Source of the DNA: Epilithonimonas tenax DSM 16811
GTDB lineage: Bacteria > Bacteroidota > Bacteroidia > Flavobacteriales > Weeksellaceae
DNA: 64,000 nt
Assembly: GCF_000428485.1 (NCBI RefSeq)
Contig: NZ_AUAA01000013.1
Coordinates: 1 to 64,000 of the forward strand
Direction: 5' to 3'
The notes below the pieces were generated by a model. It made no database searches. It was not told the origin of the DNA and was given only the letters and a program-made list of their open reading frames with translations. How positions within the stretch are numbered: position 1 is the stretch's first letter; every line of letters starts with the position of its first letter. The translations under genes were made by a program, and so were the position numbers. Positions 50,945 through 60,877 of the stretch are shown one piece after another.

Positions 50945-52405
50945 ATGATTTTAAAAGAATTATTACAAAGAATCCAAGTTTTGGAAACAGTCGGAACTCT
51001 TGAAGTCGAAGTGTCCGAATTGGTTTTTGACAGCAGAAAAGTTGTTGAAGATTCTTTGTATGTGGCGTTGAAAGGAACTGTTTCAGACGGACATTCTTAC
51101 ATCACTTCCTCCATCGAAAAAGGTGCGAAAGTGATTGTTTGTGAAGATTGGCCATCAGACATTAATGATGAGGTGACTTATATTAAAGTGGAGAATTCTT
51201 CAAAAGCATTAGGGCATTTGGCTTCTAATTTTTACGGAAATCCTTCAAAGAAATTGAAACTGATCGGCGTTACAGGAACCAACGGAAAAACAACGGTAAC
51301 GACTTTGCTGTTTGATATTTTCAAAACGTTGGGCTATCAATCGGCTTTGATTTCGACTGTTGAATACAGAATTGGAGACGAAATTATCCCTTCAACGCAT
51401 ACAACGCCGGATGTCATTCGTCTTAATCAAATGTTGGCAAAAGCGGTACAAATCGGTTGTGAATACGCTTTTATGGAAGTCAGTTCTCACGGGATTTATC
51501 AGGATAGAATTGAAGGATTGCACTTCAAAGTGGCTGGTTTTACGAATATCACGCACGACCATTTGGATTATCACAAGACTTTCCAGAATTATATCTACGC
51601 AAAGAAAAGATTCTTCGATGAGCTGGAAGATTCTGCGATTGCCATCACCAATGCTGATGACAAAAACGGCTCGGTAATGCTCCAAAATACCAAAGCTAAA
51701 AAGAAAACTTTTGCTTTGAAAACAATGGCAGATTTCCACGGGAAAGTGCTGGAAGTGGACTTCAACGGCATGTTGTTGAATTTTAATAATAAAGAATTCT
51801 GGACAACTTTGACAGGGAAATTCAACGCTTCGAATCTACTTTTAGCGTACGGAATCGCTCTGGAATTAGGAATGAAGGAAGATGAGGTTTTGCAGGCGAT
51901 TTCTGTTCTTCAACGCGTGAATGGACGTTTCGAAACGATAAAATCAAGTGGTGGAATTTTCTTCGTTGTTGATTATTCTCACACGCCAGATGCTTTGGAA
52001 AATGTGCTGGACAGCATCAATGAAATCAGAACCAAAAACGAAAGACTGATCTGTGTTTTCGGTTGTGGCGGCGACAGAGACAAAACCAAACGTCCGGAAA
52101 TGGGTGACATTGCGACTAAGAAATCGACTTTGGCAATCATCACTTCGGACAATCCAAGAACGGAAGATCCGGCTCAGATTATTAAAGAAATAGAAGCGGG
52201 AATCCAGCCTCAGAATTTCAGCAAATACACTTCAATTCCCGACAGAAGAGAAGCGATAAAAATGGCCATCAAGTTTGCTGAGCCAAAAGATATCGTCGTG
52301 GTTGCTGGAAAAGGGCACGAAACGTATCAAGAAATAGGTGGGGTGAAACATCATTTTGATGACAAAGAGACGATTAGAGAACTATTACAATTAATGGGAA
52401 AATAG
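50945..52405 (+). CDS. murE: UDP-MurNAc-tripeptide ligase MurE
   Basis: This 486-residue cytoplasmic ligase adds the third residue to UDP-MurNAc-L-Ala-D-Glu using ATP. The ATP loop is GVTGTNGKTTVTTL (about 107-120) and the amino-acid specificity motif reads SDNPRTEDP (about 400-408), the DNPR form that indicates meso-diaminopimelate. This fits the lysA/asd pathway seen elsewhere in the window. The gene is 27 bases after ftsI. Confidence 0.95.
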   Translation: MILKELLQRIQVLETVGTLEVEVSELVFDSRKVVEDSLYVALKGTVSDGHSYITSSIEKGAKVIVCEDWPSDINDEVTYIKVENSSKALGHLASNFYGNPSKKLKLIGVTGTNGKTTVTTLLFDIFKTLGYQSALISTVEYRIGDEIIPSTHTTPDVIRLNQMLAKAVQIGCEYAFMEVSSHGIYQDRIEGLHFKVAGFTNITHDHLDYHKTFQNYIYAKKRFFDELEDSAIAITNADDKNGSVMLQNTKAKKKTFALKTMADFHGKVLEVDFNGMLLNFNNKEFWTTLTGKFNASNLLLAYGIALELGMKEDEVLQAISVLQRVNGRFETIKSSGGIFFVVDYSHTPDALENVLDSINEIRTKNERLICVFGCGGDRDKTKRPEMGDIATKKSTLAIITSDNPRTEDPAQIIKEIEAGIQPQNFSKYTSIPDRREAIKMAIKFAEPKDIVVVAGKGHETYQEIGGVKHHFDDKETIRELLQLMGK

Positions 52406-52411
52406 AAAAAT

Positions 52412-53653
52412 ATGCTATATTATCTATACGAATATTTAACCGCTCACGGGATCCACGTTCCAGGGATGAACTTGTTCAAGTACATTTCGTTCCGCGCGGC
52501 GATGGCAGTTTTGTTTTCGCTGATCATTGCGATGGCTTACGGGAAAAAGATCATCAATTACCTCAGAAAAAAACAAATGGGAGAATTGGTGAGAGACCTT
52601 GGTCTGGAAGGACAAAAGCAGAAAGAAGGAACGCCAACAATGGGAGGTTTGATTATCATTCTGGCGACCATCATTCCGGTTTTGCTGTTTACAAGGATCA
52701 CCAACGTTTACATCGTTCTTTTGATTATTTCGGTTTTATGGATGGGCGCGATTGGTTTTCTTGATGATTATTTGAAGAAAGTTAAAAAAAATAAAGACGG
52801 ACTTAGTGGAAAATTCAAAGTCATTGGGCAAGTTGGTTTAGGCTTAATTGTCGGCGTTACAATGTATTTTCACCCGGATATTGAGGTGAAGCGAAAGTAT
52901 GCAGACTCAACCGTTGTGAACAGAAACAATGTGGAGCAGAACTTTATGAATGAAGAAAAAATACCAGTTTCTACAGTGCCTTTCACCAAAAATAACGAGT
53001 TCGATTACAGCGGAATTCTTTTTTGGATGGACGATGCAAAAGCGCACGAGTGGGCTTGGGTTGTTTTCATTCCGATAGTCATTTTCATTGTGACAGCAGT
53101 TTCAAACGGCGCCAATATCGCTGACGGCATCGATGGTCTGGCAGCCGGAACCAGTGTTGTGATATTATTGACTTTGGCATTTTTTGCCTACGTCTCTGGG
53201 AATATTATTTTCGCTGATTATCTCAACATTATGTTCCTACCCCATATGGGCGAGACGACTATTTTTGCCCTCGCTTTGGTGGGTGCTGTGATTGGGTTTT
53301 TCTGGTACAACACTTATCCGGCGCAGGTTTTTATGGGCGATACAGGAAGTCTGATGTTGGGAGGTGTGATTGCGGTTTTGGCAATTATCCTGAGAAAAGA
53401 ATTATTGATCCCCGTTTTGTGCGGCGTTTTTCTGATAGAACTTTTATCTGTCATTCTACAGGTTTGGGTCTTCAAATACAGAAAGAAAAAATATGGGTTG
53501 GAATACGCCCAGAACAATAGATTATTCAAGATGTCACCGCTACATCACCATTATCAGAAAGAAGGTTTCCACGAAAGTAAAATCGTAAACCGAATGATCA
53601 TTTTAGGTGTTATGCTGGCCATTATTTGCTTAATCACTTTAAAAACTAGATAA
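52412..53653 (+). CDS. mraY: Phospho-MurNAc-pentapeptide transferase MraY
   Basis: This 413-residue integral membrane enzyme makes lipid I from UDP-MurNAc-pentapeptide and undecaprenyl phosphate. Active-site motifs: TPTMGG (about 71-76), GFLDDYLKK (about 116-124), [13 protein letters not shown] (about 235-247), FMGDTGSL (about 309-316) and the histidines of [13 protein letters not shown] ~50-residue insertion at about 153-205 ([20 protein letters not shown] onward) is typical of Bacteroidota MraY. It is 6 bases after murE. Confidence 0.95.
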   Translation: MLYYLYEYLTAHGIHVPGMNLFKYISFRAAMAVLFSLIIAMAYGKKIINYLRKKQMGELVRDLGLEGQKQKEGTPTMGGLIIILATIIPVLLFTRITNVYIVLLIISVLWMGAIGFLDDYLKKVKKNKDGLSGKFKVIGQVGLGLIVGVTMYFHPDIEVKRKYADSTVVNRNNVEQNFMNEEKIPVSTVPFTKNNEFDYSGILFWMDDAKAHEWAWVVFIPIVIFIVTAVSNGANIADGIDGLAAGTSVVILLTLAFFAYVSGNIIFADYLNIMFLPHMGETTIFALALVGAVIGFFWYNTYPAQVFMGDTGSLMLGGVIAVLAIILRKELLIPVLCGVFLIELLSVILQVWVFKYRKKKYGLEYAQNNRLFKMSPLHHHYQKEGFHESKIVNRMIILGVMLAIICLITLKTR

Positions 53654-53734
53654 CTATAAATTAAACAATTGAGAAATTAAGGAATTAAGAAATTACAAAA
53701 TCTTTTAATCTTTAAATCTCTTAATCAATTACAA
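53654..53734. repeat. AT-rich palindromic element between mraY and murD
   Basis: GAGAAATTAAGGAATTAAGAA is opposed by a CTTTTAATCTTTAAATCTCT-type stretch. It is the only sizeable gap in the murE-murG stretch and holds no gene. Confidence 0.45.
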
Positions 53735-55084
53735 ATGAGAGTAGTAATACTTGGTGGCGGAGAAAGCGGTGTAGGCGCAGCATATTTGGCAAAGGCCAAA
53801 GGTTTTGACGTGTTCCTTTCTGATATGGGAACGATCCGTGAGAATTACAAAAAAGAGCTGGACGAACTTGGAATCGATTATGAGGACGGACGACATTCTG
53901 AAGAAAAAATCCTGAATGCCGACTGGATCATCAAAAGCCCCGGAATTCCGAAAAAAGCCGAAATGATTTTGAAGATTCAGGAAAAAGGAATCAGATTGTC
54001 TTCTGAGATCGAATTTGCTTCTGAGTTTACAGATGCAAAAATCATTGCCATCACTGGTAGCAACGGTAAAACCACTACCACGTCTTTGATTTATTATATT
54101 CTTAAAGAAGACGGTTTCAATGTCGGATTGGGAGGGAACATCGGAAAGAGCTTTGCTAAGCAGGTGGCTGAAGAGAAATTTGACTACTATGTTTTGGAAG
54201 TCAGCAGTTTCCAATTGGATGATATTCAGAATTTCAGACCACATATTTCTTTGTTGCTGAATTTGTCTAAAGATCATCTGGATCAGTACAATTATAATTA
54301 TAAAGAATATGCTTTGGCGAAATTCAGAATTGCTGAGAATCAGGAAGCAAACAACTTTTTCATCTATAATAAAGACGATGAGATGAGCAAGTCGCTACTA
54401 GGAAAATTGGACCTGAAAGTCACCAAAGTACCTTTCTCTTTATCAGAAAAAGTGGAAATAGGGGCTTATTCCATCGATGAGAATTTTGTCGTAAACATCA
54501 ATGGTGGCTTCACCATGAATATGGATGAACTGTCTTTGCTTGGAAAACATAATGTAGCCAACAGCTTAGCCGCAAGTATCGCAGGTAAATTATTGGAAAT
54601 CAGCAATCAAAGCATTAGGAATTCATTGATGACCTTCCAGGCTGTAGAACACAGATTGGAATCAGTTGCTGAAATCAATGGGGTAAAATTTATTAATGAC
54701 AGCAAAGCAACCAACGTGAACGCCACTTATTTCGCTTTGGAAAGTATGAAACAACCTGTCGTTTGGATTGTTGGCGGAAAAGACAAAGGAAATGATTACA
54801 CCGAGATCGAGGATCTTGTCAAGAAAAAAGTAAAAGCAATTGTTTGCCTGGGTATTGATAACCAGAAAATTATTGATTTTTTCAAAGGAAAAAAAACCCA
54901 GATTTATGACACTTCCAGTATGCAACAGGCAGTAGAAATTTCCAAATCGGTTGCAGAAAAAGGAGATGTCGTTTTGTTGTCGCCTTGTTGCGCAAGTTTT
55001 GATCTCTTCAATGGTTATGAAGACCGTGGAAATCAATTCAAAAATGAAGTATTAAAAAGCGAACAGCCAATGGCAATTAGCTAA
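53735..55084 (+). CDS. murD: UDP-MurNAc-L-alanine:D-glutamate ligase MurD
   Basis: This 449-residue cytoplasmic ligase adds D-glutamate to UDP-MurNAc-L-Ala. The N-terminal nucleotide fold (VVILGGGESGVGAAYLA), ATP loop AITGSNGKTTTTSL (about 106-119), the block LNLSKDHLDQY and FINDSKATNVNAT identify it. The length is normal. ftsW follows 10 bases later. Confidence 0.95.
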   Translation: MRVVILGGGESGVGAAYLAKAKGFDVFLSDMGTIRENYKKELDELGIDYEDGRHSEEKILNADWIIKSPGIPKKAEMILKIQEKGIRLSSEIEFASEFTDAKIIAITGSNGKTTTTSLIYYILKEDGFNVGLGGNIGKSFAKQVAEEKFDYYVLEVSSFQLDDIQNFRPHISLLLNLSKDHLDQYNYNYKEYALAKFRIAENQEANNFFIYNKDDEMSKSLLGKLDLKVTKVPFSLSEKVEIGAYSIDENFVVNINGGFTMNMDELSLLGKHNVANSLAASIAGKLLEISNQSIRNSLMTFQAVEHRLESVAEINGVKFINDSKATNVNATYFALESMKQPVVWIVGGKDKGNDYTEIEDLVKKKVKAIVCLGIDNQKIIDFFKGKKTQIYDTSSMQQAVEISKSVAEKGDVVLLSPCCASFDLFNGYEDRGNQFKNEVLKSEQPMAIS

Positions 55085-55094
55085 TTGAAATAAA

Positions 55095-56327
55095 ATGGAA
55101 CAAACTACAGATAACAAATTCGAACTGCTGAAAGGTGACAAAGTCCTTTGGTCGGTGATCATTTTGATCTCCCTGCTTTCGGTATTTCCGGTTTATTCCG
55201 CAAGTTCGAATCTGGAATATATTGTGAACAACGGGACTACAACAGGCCACGTTTTAAAGCATATTATTTTCGTATTTATTGGTTTGGGAATTATGCGATT
55301 TGTAGGCACAGTGAAGTACGAATACATCGGAAAACTGAGTTCTATTTTGCTTTTGATCACGATAGGTCTATTGCTGATCACGATGTTCACGGGACAAAAG
55401 ATAGAAGGCGCCAGTGCATCACGTTGGCTCAAGATCCCTGGAACACCGATCTCTTTTCAGCCTTCGTCATTCGCTTATTTGATGCTGATGATTTATCTCT
55501 GCAGATATTTGACCAAGAAGATCAAAAGAGAAAGATTACCTATTGAGAACATCCTGTACATCTTCGGACCTATTTTGATTGTCTTCGGATTGGTAGCAAA
55601 GGATAACGGATCTACAGCTTTGATGATTCTGATGGTTTCCATCGCCATCTTGATTGTTGGCCAGTTGGCTTGGCAGTATGTAGCCGGATTTATCTCCTTG
55701 TCAGTAGTTTTTGTGGTGATGTTTTTGTTGGTCGCGCTCAACACCAATATGATTGGTGGGAACCGTGTTCACACTTGGATGAGCCGTATCGAAACCTTTA
55801 CCAGTTCCAAGAAAAATGCAGATGTGGAGGACGAGAGCATCAAGGCCAAAAATTATCAGGTGATGCAAGCCAAAGCGGCTATTGTTCACGGTGGGTTTAA
55901 CGGGATTGGCCCTGGTAAAAGTGCTTTGAAGCAGACTTTACCACAGTCGGTTTCGGATTTTATTTTCGCCATTATTGTTGAAGAATATGGCTGGATGGGT
56001 GCTTTTGTTTTGATTAGCCTTTATATGATAATGATCATACGTATCGTCATGATTGCCAGTAAAATGCCGGCGTTCTTCGGATCGCTGCTCGTGTTGGCGA
56101 TTGGATTGATGATATTTATTCAGTTAACGGTCAATATTGCAGTGGCAGTCAACCTGATTCCGGTTACTGGTCAGCCTTTACCACTGATTAGTTATGGAGG
56201 AACATCGATGTTGGTGACCTACATTCAGTTGGGAATTATTTTGAATGTCAGTTCCAGAATTCAGGTATATGACGAAGAAGGTTTAGGAAAAAGACAAAGT
56301 TTAGAAGAAATAAATGATATCGCGTAA
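55095..56327 (+). CDS. ftsW: Septal peptidoglycan polymerase FtsW
   Basis: This 410-residue SEDS-family membrane glycosyltransferase polymerises lipid II at the septum together with FtsI. About ten membrane segments are visible. Conserved elements include TGQKIEGASASRWLKIPG (about 96-113), GPGKSALKQTLPQSVSDFIF (about 271-290), with a periplasmic catalytic Asp, and GQPLPLISYGGTSML (about 358-372). It abuts murG without a gap. Confidence 0.95.
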   Translation: MEQTTDNKFELLKGDKVLWSVIILISLLSVFPVYSASSNLEYIVNNGTTTGHVLKHIIFVFIGLGIMRFVGTVKYEYIGKLSSILLLITIGLLLITMFTGQKIEGASASRWLKIPGTPISFQPSSFAYLMLMIYLCRYLTKKIKRERLPIENILYIFGPILIVFGLVAKDNGSTALMILMVSIAILIVGQLAWQYVAGFISLSVVFVVMFLLVALNTNMIGGNRVHTWMSRIETFTSSKKNADVEDESIKAKNYQVMQAKAAIVHGGFNGIGPGKSALKQTLPQSVSDFIFAIIVEEYGWMGAFVLISLYMIMIIRIVMIASKMPAFFGSLLVLAIGLMIFIQLTVNIAVAVNLIPVTGQPLPLISYGGTSMLVTYIQLGIILNVSSRIQVYDEEGLGKRQSLEEINDIA

Positions 56328-57437
56328 ATGAGCCAAAAACTGAAAATATTATTGAGCGGCGGCGGAACAGGTGGACACATCTTTCCGGCAGTTGCGATTG
56401 CTCAGGAGATCCAAAAAAGATGTCCTGACGCAGCGTTTTTGTTCATTGGTGCCAACGGAAAAATGGAAATGGAAAAAGTACCTCAAGCCGGCTTCAAAAT
56501 CGAAGGATTGAACATCGCCGGATTTGACAGAGGTAGTCTTCTGAAGAATATTGGACTTCCTTTCAAAATCATTTCCAGTTTGATAAAAGCTAAAAGAATC
56601 ATCAAAAATTTCAAACCGGATTTTGCTGTTGGAACGGGTGGTTTTGCAAGTGGACCAGCATTGTACATCGCTGCGAAAATGGGAATCCCAACTTTTATTC
56701 AGGAACAGAACTCTTTGCCGGGGAAGACCAACGTCTTCAATGCGAAAAAGGCAAAAGCAGTTTTTACGGCTTATCCTGATATGGAGCAGTTTTTCCCAGG
56801 AACAAAAACTTATTTCTTAGGGAATCCAATCCGTCAGAATATCATCACAGATTTGATTGATAAAGATTTGGCTAAGGAAAAATTAGGCTTAGATAAAAAT
56901 AAATTAACGATTCTCTCCGTCGGTGGTTCACTCGGTTCCAGAACTTTGAACAACGGCTGGAAAGATAATTTAGATCAATTAAAAGAAAAAGGTTATCAGT
57001 TAATCTGGCAAACTGGAAAGTTGGATTATAATGATTTGAAGGATAATGAATCAATTATCAATGATCAATCATCAATTATGTTGAAGGAATTCATCTCCGA
57101 TATGGCTTTGGTTTATTCGGCCGCGGATGTCATTGTTTCCCGAGCGGGCGCGATTGCGATTTCAGAATTGGCAGTTGCTAAGAAACCGGTGTTGCTGGTT
57201 CCGTTTCCGTTTGCCGCAGAAGACCATCAGACCAAAAATGCTTTGACCTTGGTTGAGAAAAATGCAGCAAGAATGGTCAAAGATTCTGAAATGAAAGATA
57301 AATTTTGGAACACGCTTTCAGAAATCTGTGAAAGTGAAAATTTAAGAAAAGAAATGTCAACAAATCTTGAGTTTTTTGCAAAGCCAAAAGCAGCGGAAGG
57401 AATTGTAGATGAGATTTTTAAAGTGATCAAGAAATAA
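56328..57437 (+). CDS. murG: Lipid II synthase MurG
   Basis: This 369-residue peripheral inner-membrane glycosyltransferase adds GlcNAc to lipid I. The N-terminal loop SGGGTGGHIFPAVAIAQE, FIQEQNSLPGKTN and the UDP-binding region VIVSRAGAIAISELAVAKKP identify it. At about residues 238-251 the protein reads DNESIINDQSSIML, encoded by DNA (57043-57078) that matches the palindromic intergenic repeat found elsewhere in the window. This segment appears longer than in other MurG proteins I know. The rest is normal, so the enzyme is probably active. Confidence 0.95.
   Translation: MSQKLKILLSGGGTGGHIFPAVAIAQEIQKRCPDAAFLFIGANGKMEMEKVPQAGFKIEGLNIAGFDRGSLLKNIGLPFKIISSLIKAKRIIKNFKPDFAVGTGGFASGPALYIAAKMGIPTFIQEQNSLPGKTNVFNAKKAKAVFTAYPDMEQFFPGTKTYFLGNPIRQNIITDLIDKDLAKEKLGLDKNKLTILSVGGSLGSRTLNNGWKDNLDQLKEKGYQLIWQTGKLDYNDLKDNESIINDQSSIMLKEFISDMALVYSAADVIVSRAGAIAISELAVAKKPVLLVPFPFAAEDHQTKNALTLVEKNAARMVKDSEMKDKFWNTLSEICESENLRKEMSTNLEFFAKPKAAEGIVDEIFKVIKK
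57043..57078 (+). repeat. Intergenic-type repeat word inside murG
   Basis: ATCAATTATCAATGATCAAT followed by CATCAATTATG corresponds to the ATCATCAATTATCATTTATC words of the palindromic repeats at 11164, 48496 and 62359, here translated in frame. Confidence 0.5.
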
Positions 57438-57446
57438 TACAAACTG

Positions 57447-57917
57447 ATGATGAAAAAACTATTCTGGTTAATGTCTTTAATGTTTTTTTGGAGTTGTGCG
57501 CCAAAATATTTTGTGCCACTTCCAAAGAAGAATGCATCAAAAGAAAGAATTGATAAAGCTAAATCTTTTGCCGATTCTTTTTTTGATAAGTGTAATAAGA
57601 AAGACTATTCTGAAATTAATGGATTTGTGATGGATGTAAACACGAAGAAGTTTTATTTTTCGCCAGAGAAGATAGAAATAGAATGTAAAAAAATTAATGA
57701 TAAATATGGAAATGTGTTTGTGAGCGAATTTTTTGATGCCACAACATTAGTAAGACCAACAGACTATTATGACTATTTTATTTTCAAAACAAAACTGGAA
57801 AAATCAGATAGTATCAAGTATGTTAGTGTCGGATTTTATAGAGATAAAGATATTATTGGTGGGTTGAAATTGTCCTCAAATGCCTATCCAAAAATAATTA
57901 AAAGAAAGAAAAAATGA
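57447..57917 (+). CDS. Hypothetical lipoprotein between murG and murC
   Basis: This 156-residue protein has an N-terminal signal with a lipobox ending WSC (Cys17 counting from the first Met), so it is exported and lipid-anchored. The mature part is small, charged and rich in Lys, Asp, Tyr and Phe, with alternating helix and strand typical of a single compact domain, perhaps NTF2-like, but I recognise no family. It is more AT-rich than its neighbours and overlaps murC by 4 bases, so it is translated within the cell-wall operon. Standard dcw clusters have no gene here. Confidence 0.8.
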   Translation: MMKKLFWLMSLMFFWSCAPKYFVPLPKKNASKERIDKAKSFADSFFDKCNKKDYSEINGFVMDVNTKKFYFSPEKIEIECKKINDKYGNVFVSEFFDATTLVRPTDYYDYFIFKTKLEKSDSIKYVSVGFYRDKDIIGGLKLSSNAYPKIIKRKKK

Positions 57918-59287
57918 GCATCTTAAATAAATACCAAAACTTCTATTTCATCGGCATCGGTGGAATTGGAATGAGCGCCTTAGCGAGGTTTTTTCACGCC
58001 AACGGCAAGAATGTTTTGGGCTATGATAAAACGCCAACAAAACTGACGGTTCAGCTTGGTTTTGAAGGGATTGATATTTCGTTTGAAGATGTGATTGATG
58101 AAAAAATCGTGGCGTTCGACCAAGAATCGACGTTGGTGATTTACACGCCTGCCATCAAAAAATTAGCGATTTTGGATTATTTCGCCAGCGAAAGTTTTGA
58201 GATTTTGAAAAGGGCAAAAGTTCTGGGTTTGATTACCGAAAATACAGATTGTATCGCCGTTGCGGGAACGCACGGGAAAACGACGACTTCAACTTTGATT
58301 GCCCATTTGTGTAAAGAAGCGAATCTGCCTTCTTCTGCATTTTTGGGCGGAATTTCTGAGAATTTCAAATCAAATTTTGATTACAACGGAAACCGGTTTT
58401 CTGTGGTAGAAGCGGATGAATATGACAGGAGTTTCCTGAATCTTTCCCCAGATTGGGCGGTGGTAACATCTATTGATGCGGATCATTTGGATATTTATGG
58501 TGACAGACTTCAGATAGAAGATGGTTTCCGTCAGTTTGCGGCTTTGGTTCCCAATGACAATCAGTTGTTTGTGAGAAAAGGTATTGCGATTGGAAGAGAA
58601 CATTTGACTTATGCGGTGAACGAGGAAGCGGATTATTACTCCGATAACCTGAGAATGGACCACGACAAAATCTACTTTGATTTCCATACACCAACGGAAG
58701 AAATCAATGATTTTGTTTGGGATGTTCCAGGAATTCACAATGTGGAAAACGCAACGGTTGCTTTGGCGATTTTGAGCAATTTGGGTGTGGATTTTGAAAC
58801 TTTGAAGATAGCCATCGCCAGTTTCAAAGGCATCAAGAGAAGATATACGAAACATATTTTCGATAACGGAAAGATTTATATTGATGATTACGCACATCAT
58901 CCAACAGAGCTGAACGCGGTCATTGGTTCCATCAAAACCTTTTATCCGACCAAGAAATTGTTGGTGGTTTTCCAACCGCATTTGTTCAGCAGAACGCGAG
59001 ATTTTGCAGAAGATTTTGCAAGAAGTCTGGAGAAGGCTGATGACCTTTTGCTTTTGGATATTTATCCAGCAAGAGAACTTCAGGAAAATTTTGAAGGCAT
59101 TACCTCTGCGTGGTTATCGGAGAAAATTGAGATTGAAAACCAGAAAGTCTGCACATTGCAGGAGACTTTTGAATTCATCAAAGAAAAGGAATTTGACATT
59201 CTTTTGACAGTCGGAGCCGGAAACATCGATACGCTTTATGACGGCATTGTGGAATGGCTTCCAAATATTGAAAAGGTGAGTATCTGA
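57914..59287 (+). CDS. murC: UDP-N-acetylmuramate:L-alanine ligase MurC
   Basis: This 457-residue cytoplasmic ligase adds L-alanine to UDP-MurNAc, the first peptide step. The N-terminal FIGIGGIGMSALARFFHANG, ATP loop VAGTHGKTTTSTL (about 114-126), VEADEYDRSF and DDYAHHPTEL are family motifs. It overlaps the lipoprotein gene upstream by 4 bases and the next gene by 1, so all are tightly coupled. Confidence 0.95.
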   Translation: MSILNKYQNFYFIGIGGIGMSALARFFHANGKNVLGYDKTPTKLTVQLGFEGIDISFEDVIDEKIVAFDQESTLVIYTPAIKKLAILDYFASESFEILKRAKVLGLITENTDCIAVAGTHGKTTTSTLIAHLCKEANLPSSAFLGGISENFKSNFDYNGNRFSVVEADEYDRSFLNLSPDWAVVTSIDADHLDIYGDRLQIEDGFRQFAALVPNDNQLFVRKGIAIGREHLTYAVNEEADYYSDNLRMDHDKIYFDFHTPTEEINDFVWDVPGIHNVENATVALAILSNLGVDFETLKIAIASFKGIKRRYTKHIFDNGKIYIDDYAHHPTELNAVIGSIKTFYPTKKLLVVFQPHLFSRTRDFAEDFARSLEKADDLLLLDIYPARELQENFEGITSAWLSEKIEIENQKVCTLQETFEFIKEKEFDILLTVGAGNIDTLYDGIVEWLPNIEKVSI

Positions 59288-59814
59288 TGAGATTAAAGCT
59301 TTCCATATTAATCAGCATTTTGGTCTTCGGTTTTGCTTTTTCGCAGTCGAAAGAAGTGTTGAGGGTAGTGGAAAATATTAATCAATATTCAGAAGCAATT
59401 GATAAAGACCCAAAGGTCATTGAATATAAATTTGAAGTAAAAGGAAAGGACAAAACAATCCTTTATCAATACTCAAAAAAGGGAAACGAAATTGTGAAGA
59501 TTTCCCGAGAATGGAACGAAGATAAAGATAATTATACGGACACGTTCACAGATTATTTTTTATTAAAAGATGGACAAAGAGTTTATGCGACGCAAAATAT
59601 AGTTTATACAAATAAGTCAGATGCGGAAGATATGGGCGGATGGAGTTGTACTTTTTGGATTAATAAAAATAAGGTCATCAATCTGACATCTCACGGGCAC
59701 GGAAAAACGGAATCTGATGAATGGGATTATGAATTGGAATTGAAGGACAACTTCAATTATATGCTGAAAACGGTAAAGGAATTTGATAATAACCGATTGG
59801 CGAAAATAAAATAA
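59287..59814 (+). CDS. Hypothetical secreted protein between murC and ftsQ
   Basis: This 175-residue protein has a signal peptide (MRLKLSILISILVFGFAFSQ, cleavage after SQ or nearby) and a periplasmic or outer-membrane-facing body of beta-rich, acidic and aromatic sequence (WSCTFWINKNKVINLTSHGHG in the middle). No domain is recognised. Its ATG overlaps the murC stop by one base (TGATG), so it is translationally coupled. Like the lipoprotein gene upstream, it is an extra in the standard dcw order and is AT-rich. Confidence 0.8.
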   Translation: MRLKLSILISILVFGFAFSQSKEVLRVVENINQYSEAIDKDPKVIEYKFEVKGKDKTILYQYSKKGNEIVKISREWNEDKDNYTDTFTDYFLLKDGQRVYATQNIVYTNKSDAEDMGGWSCTFWINKNKVINLTSHGHGKTESDEWDYELELKDNFNYMLKTVKEFDNNRLAKIK

Positions 59815-59854
59815 TTAAAGAAGAACTTAGCGCTCCTAGCGTTAAAAAAATAGT

Positions 59855-60847
59855 ATGAAAAACAAGTGGAGAATATTGAAGATACTCGTGACAGTGGTCC
59901 TTTTTGGATTTCTGCTCAGTTTCTCATTGAAGCGTTTCAATGACGCCAAGATGGAGAATGTGTCTATCAATATGAACCAGGGCAAAACGCCGGTTTATTT
60001 TGTGGATGAGAAAGACATCAAAGAATTGGTGAAACAATACAATCCGACAAGAAAAATTGGAGACATCAATATCCCGGAATTGGAGAAGAAAATCAATCTG
60101 ATTCCTTTCGTGGACAGCGCCAATGTTTATTTGAATTTGAATGGAAACCTGAATGTTGACATCAAACAAAGAGTTCCAGCTTTCAGGTTGAACAAGGACG
60201 GAAAAGACTTCTACGTCGATAAAAAAGGCGTTGAGTTTCCGATTTCAAAAAACTTCTCACTACCAAGTATGTTGGTGATGGGCGATGTGAAACCTTCGGA
60301 ATATGAAGCGTTAGGAGATTTAATAGAGAAGATTGACAAAGATGATTTCAGCAAAAAGTATTTCATCGGCATCACAAAAGAAAAGGAGGATTATAATCTT
60401 TTAACCAGCGATGGAAATTACAAAGTTGAAATTGGTGACCTTGATAATATTGATTTGAAAGTAAGAGGTTTCAAAACCTTTGTCGAGAAATATCTGGTGG
60501 ACCAGAATACGCAGAAGTATAAGAAAATTTCATTGAAATATGATAATCAGATTGTCACCACGCTGAATCCTTATTTCAAAGAAAATGACAGCATTCTTAG
60601 AAATGCACCAAAAATTGAGACTAAAAAAGCGGAGGAAACGCTGACTCATAATTTGGCTTCAACGCCGGTAAAGAAGGTGGTCAAGGAAAAGAAACCTGAA
60701 CCGAAAAAAGAGCTTAAGAAAGCAGAACCCAAAAAAGGGACTACAAAAGCAAAGAAAACAGAAGCACAGAAAGTTTCTACCAAGAAAAAAGAAACCACTT
60801 CCAAAACAAGTGATAAAAAGAAAAAAGCAAAAGTAGTAGTTGAATAA
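59855..60847 (+). CDS. ftsQ: Cell division protein FtsQ
   Basis: This 330-residue bitopic inner-membrane protein has one membrane segment (about 8-26), a POTRA-type domain (about 35-105, with KQYNPTRKIGDINIPELEKK and VDSANVYLNLNGNLNVDIKQ) and an FtsQ domain to about 245. It links FtsL/FtsB to the divisome. An unusual tail (about 255-330) is almost entirely Lys with Pro, Thr, Glu and Ala; it would lie in the periplasm. The position before ftsA and ftsZ supports the call. Confidence 0.9.
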   Translation: MKNKWRILKILVTVVLFGFLLSFSLKRFNDAKMENVSINMNQGKTPVYFVDEKDIKELVKQYNPTRKIGDINIPELEKKINLIPFVDSANVYLNLNGNLNVDIKQRVPAFRLNKDGKDFYVDKKGVEFPISKNFSLPSMLVMGDVKPSEYEALGDLIEKIDKDDFSKKYFIGITKEKEDYNLLTSDGNYKVEIGDLDNIDLKVRGFKTFVEKYLVDQNTQKYKKISLKYDNQIVTTLNPYFKENDSILRNAPKIETKKAEETLTHNLASTPVKKVVKEKKPEPKKELKKAEPKKGTTKAKKTEAQKVSTKKKETTSKTSDKKKKAKVVVE

Positions 60848-60877
60848 ATAGGTATAAAGTCTGTAATGAGTTTTACG

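Noticed and set aside
53729-54277. 182-codon frame on the minus strand
   Set aside because: It is antisense to murD and includes the mirrored ATP-loop region; it is a shadow.
58370-58981. 203-codon frame on the minus strand
   Set aside because: It is antisense to the middle of murC and has no recognisable domain.
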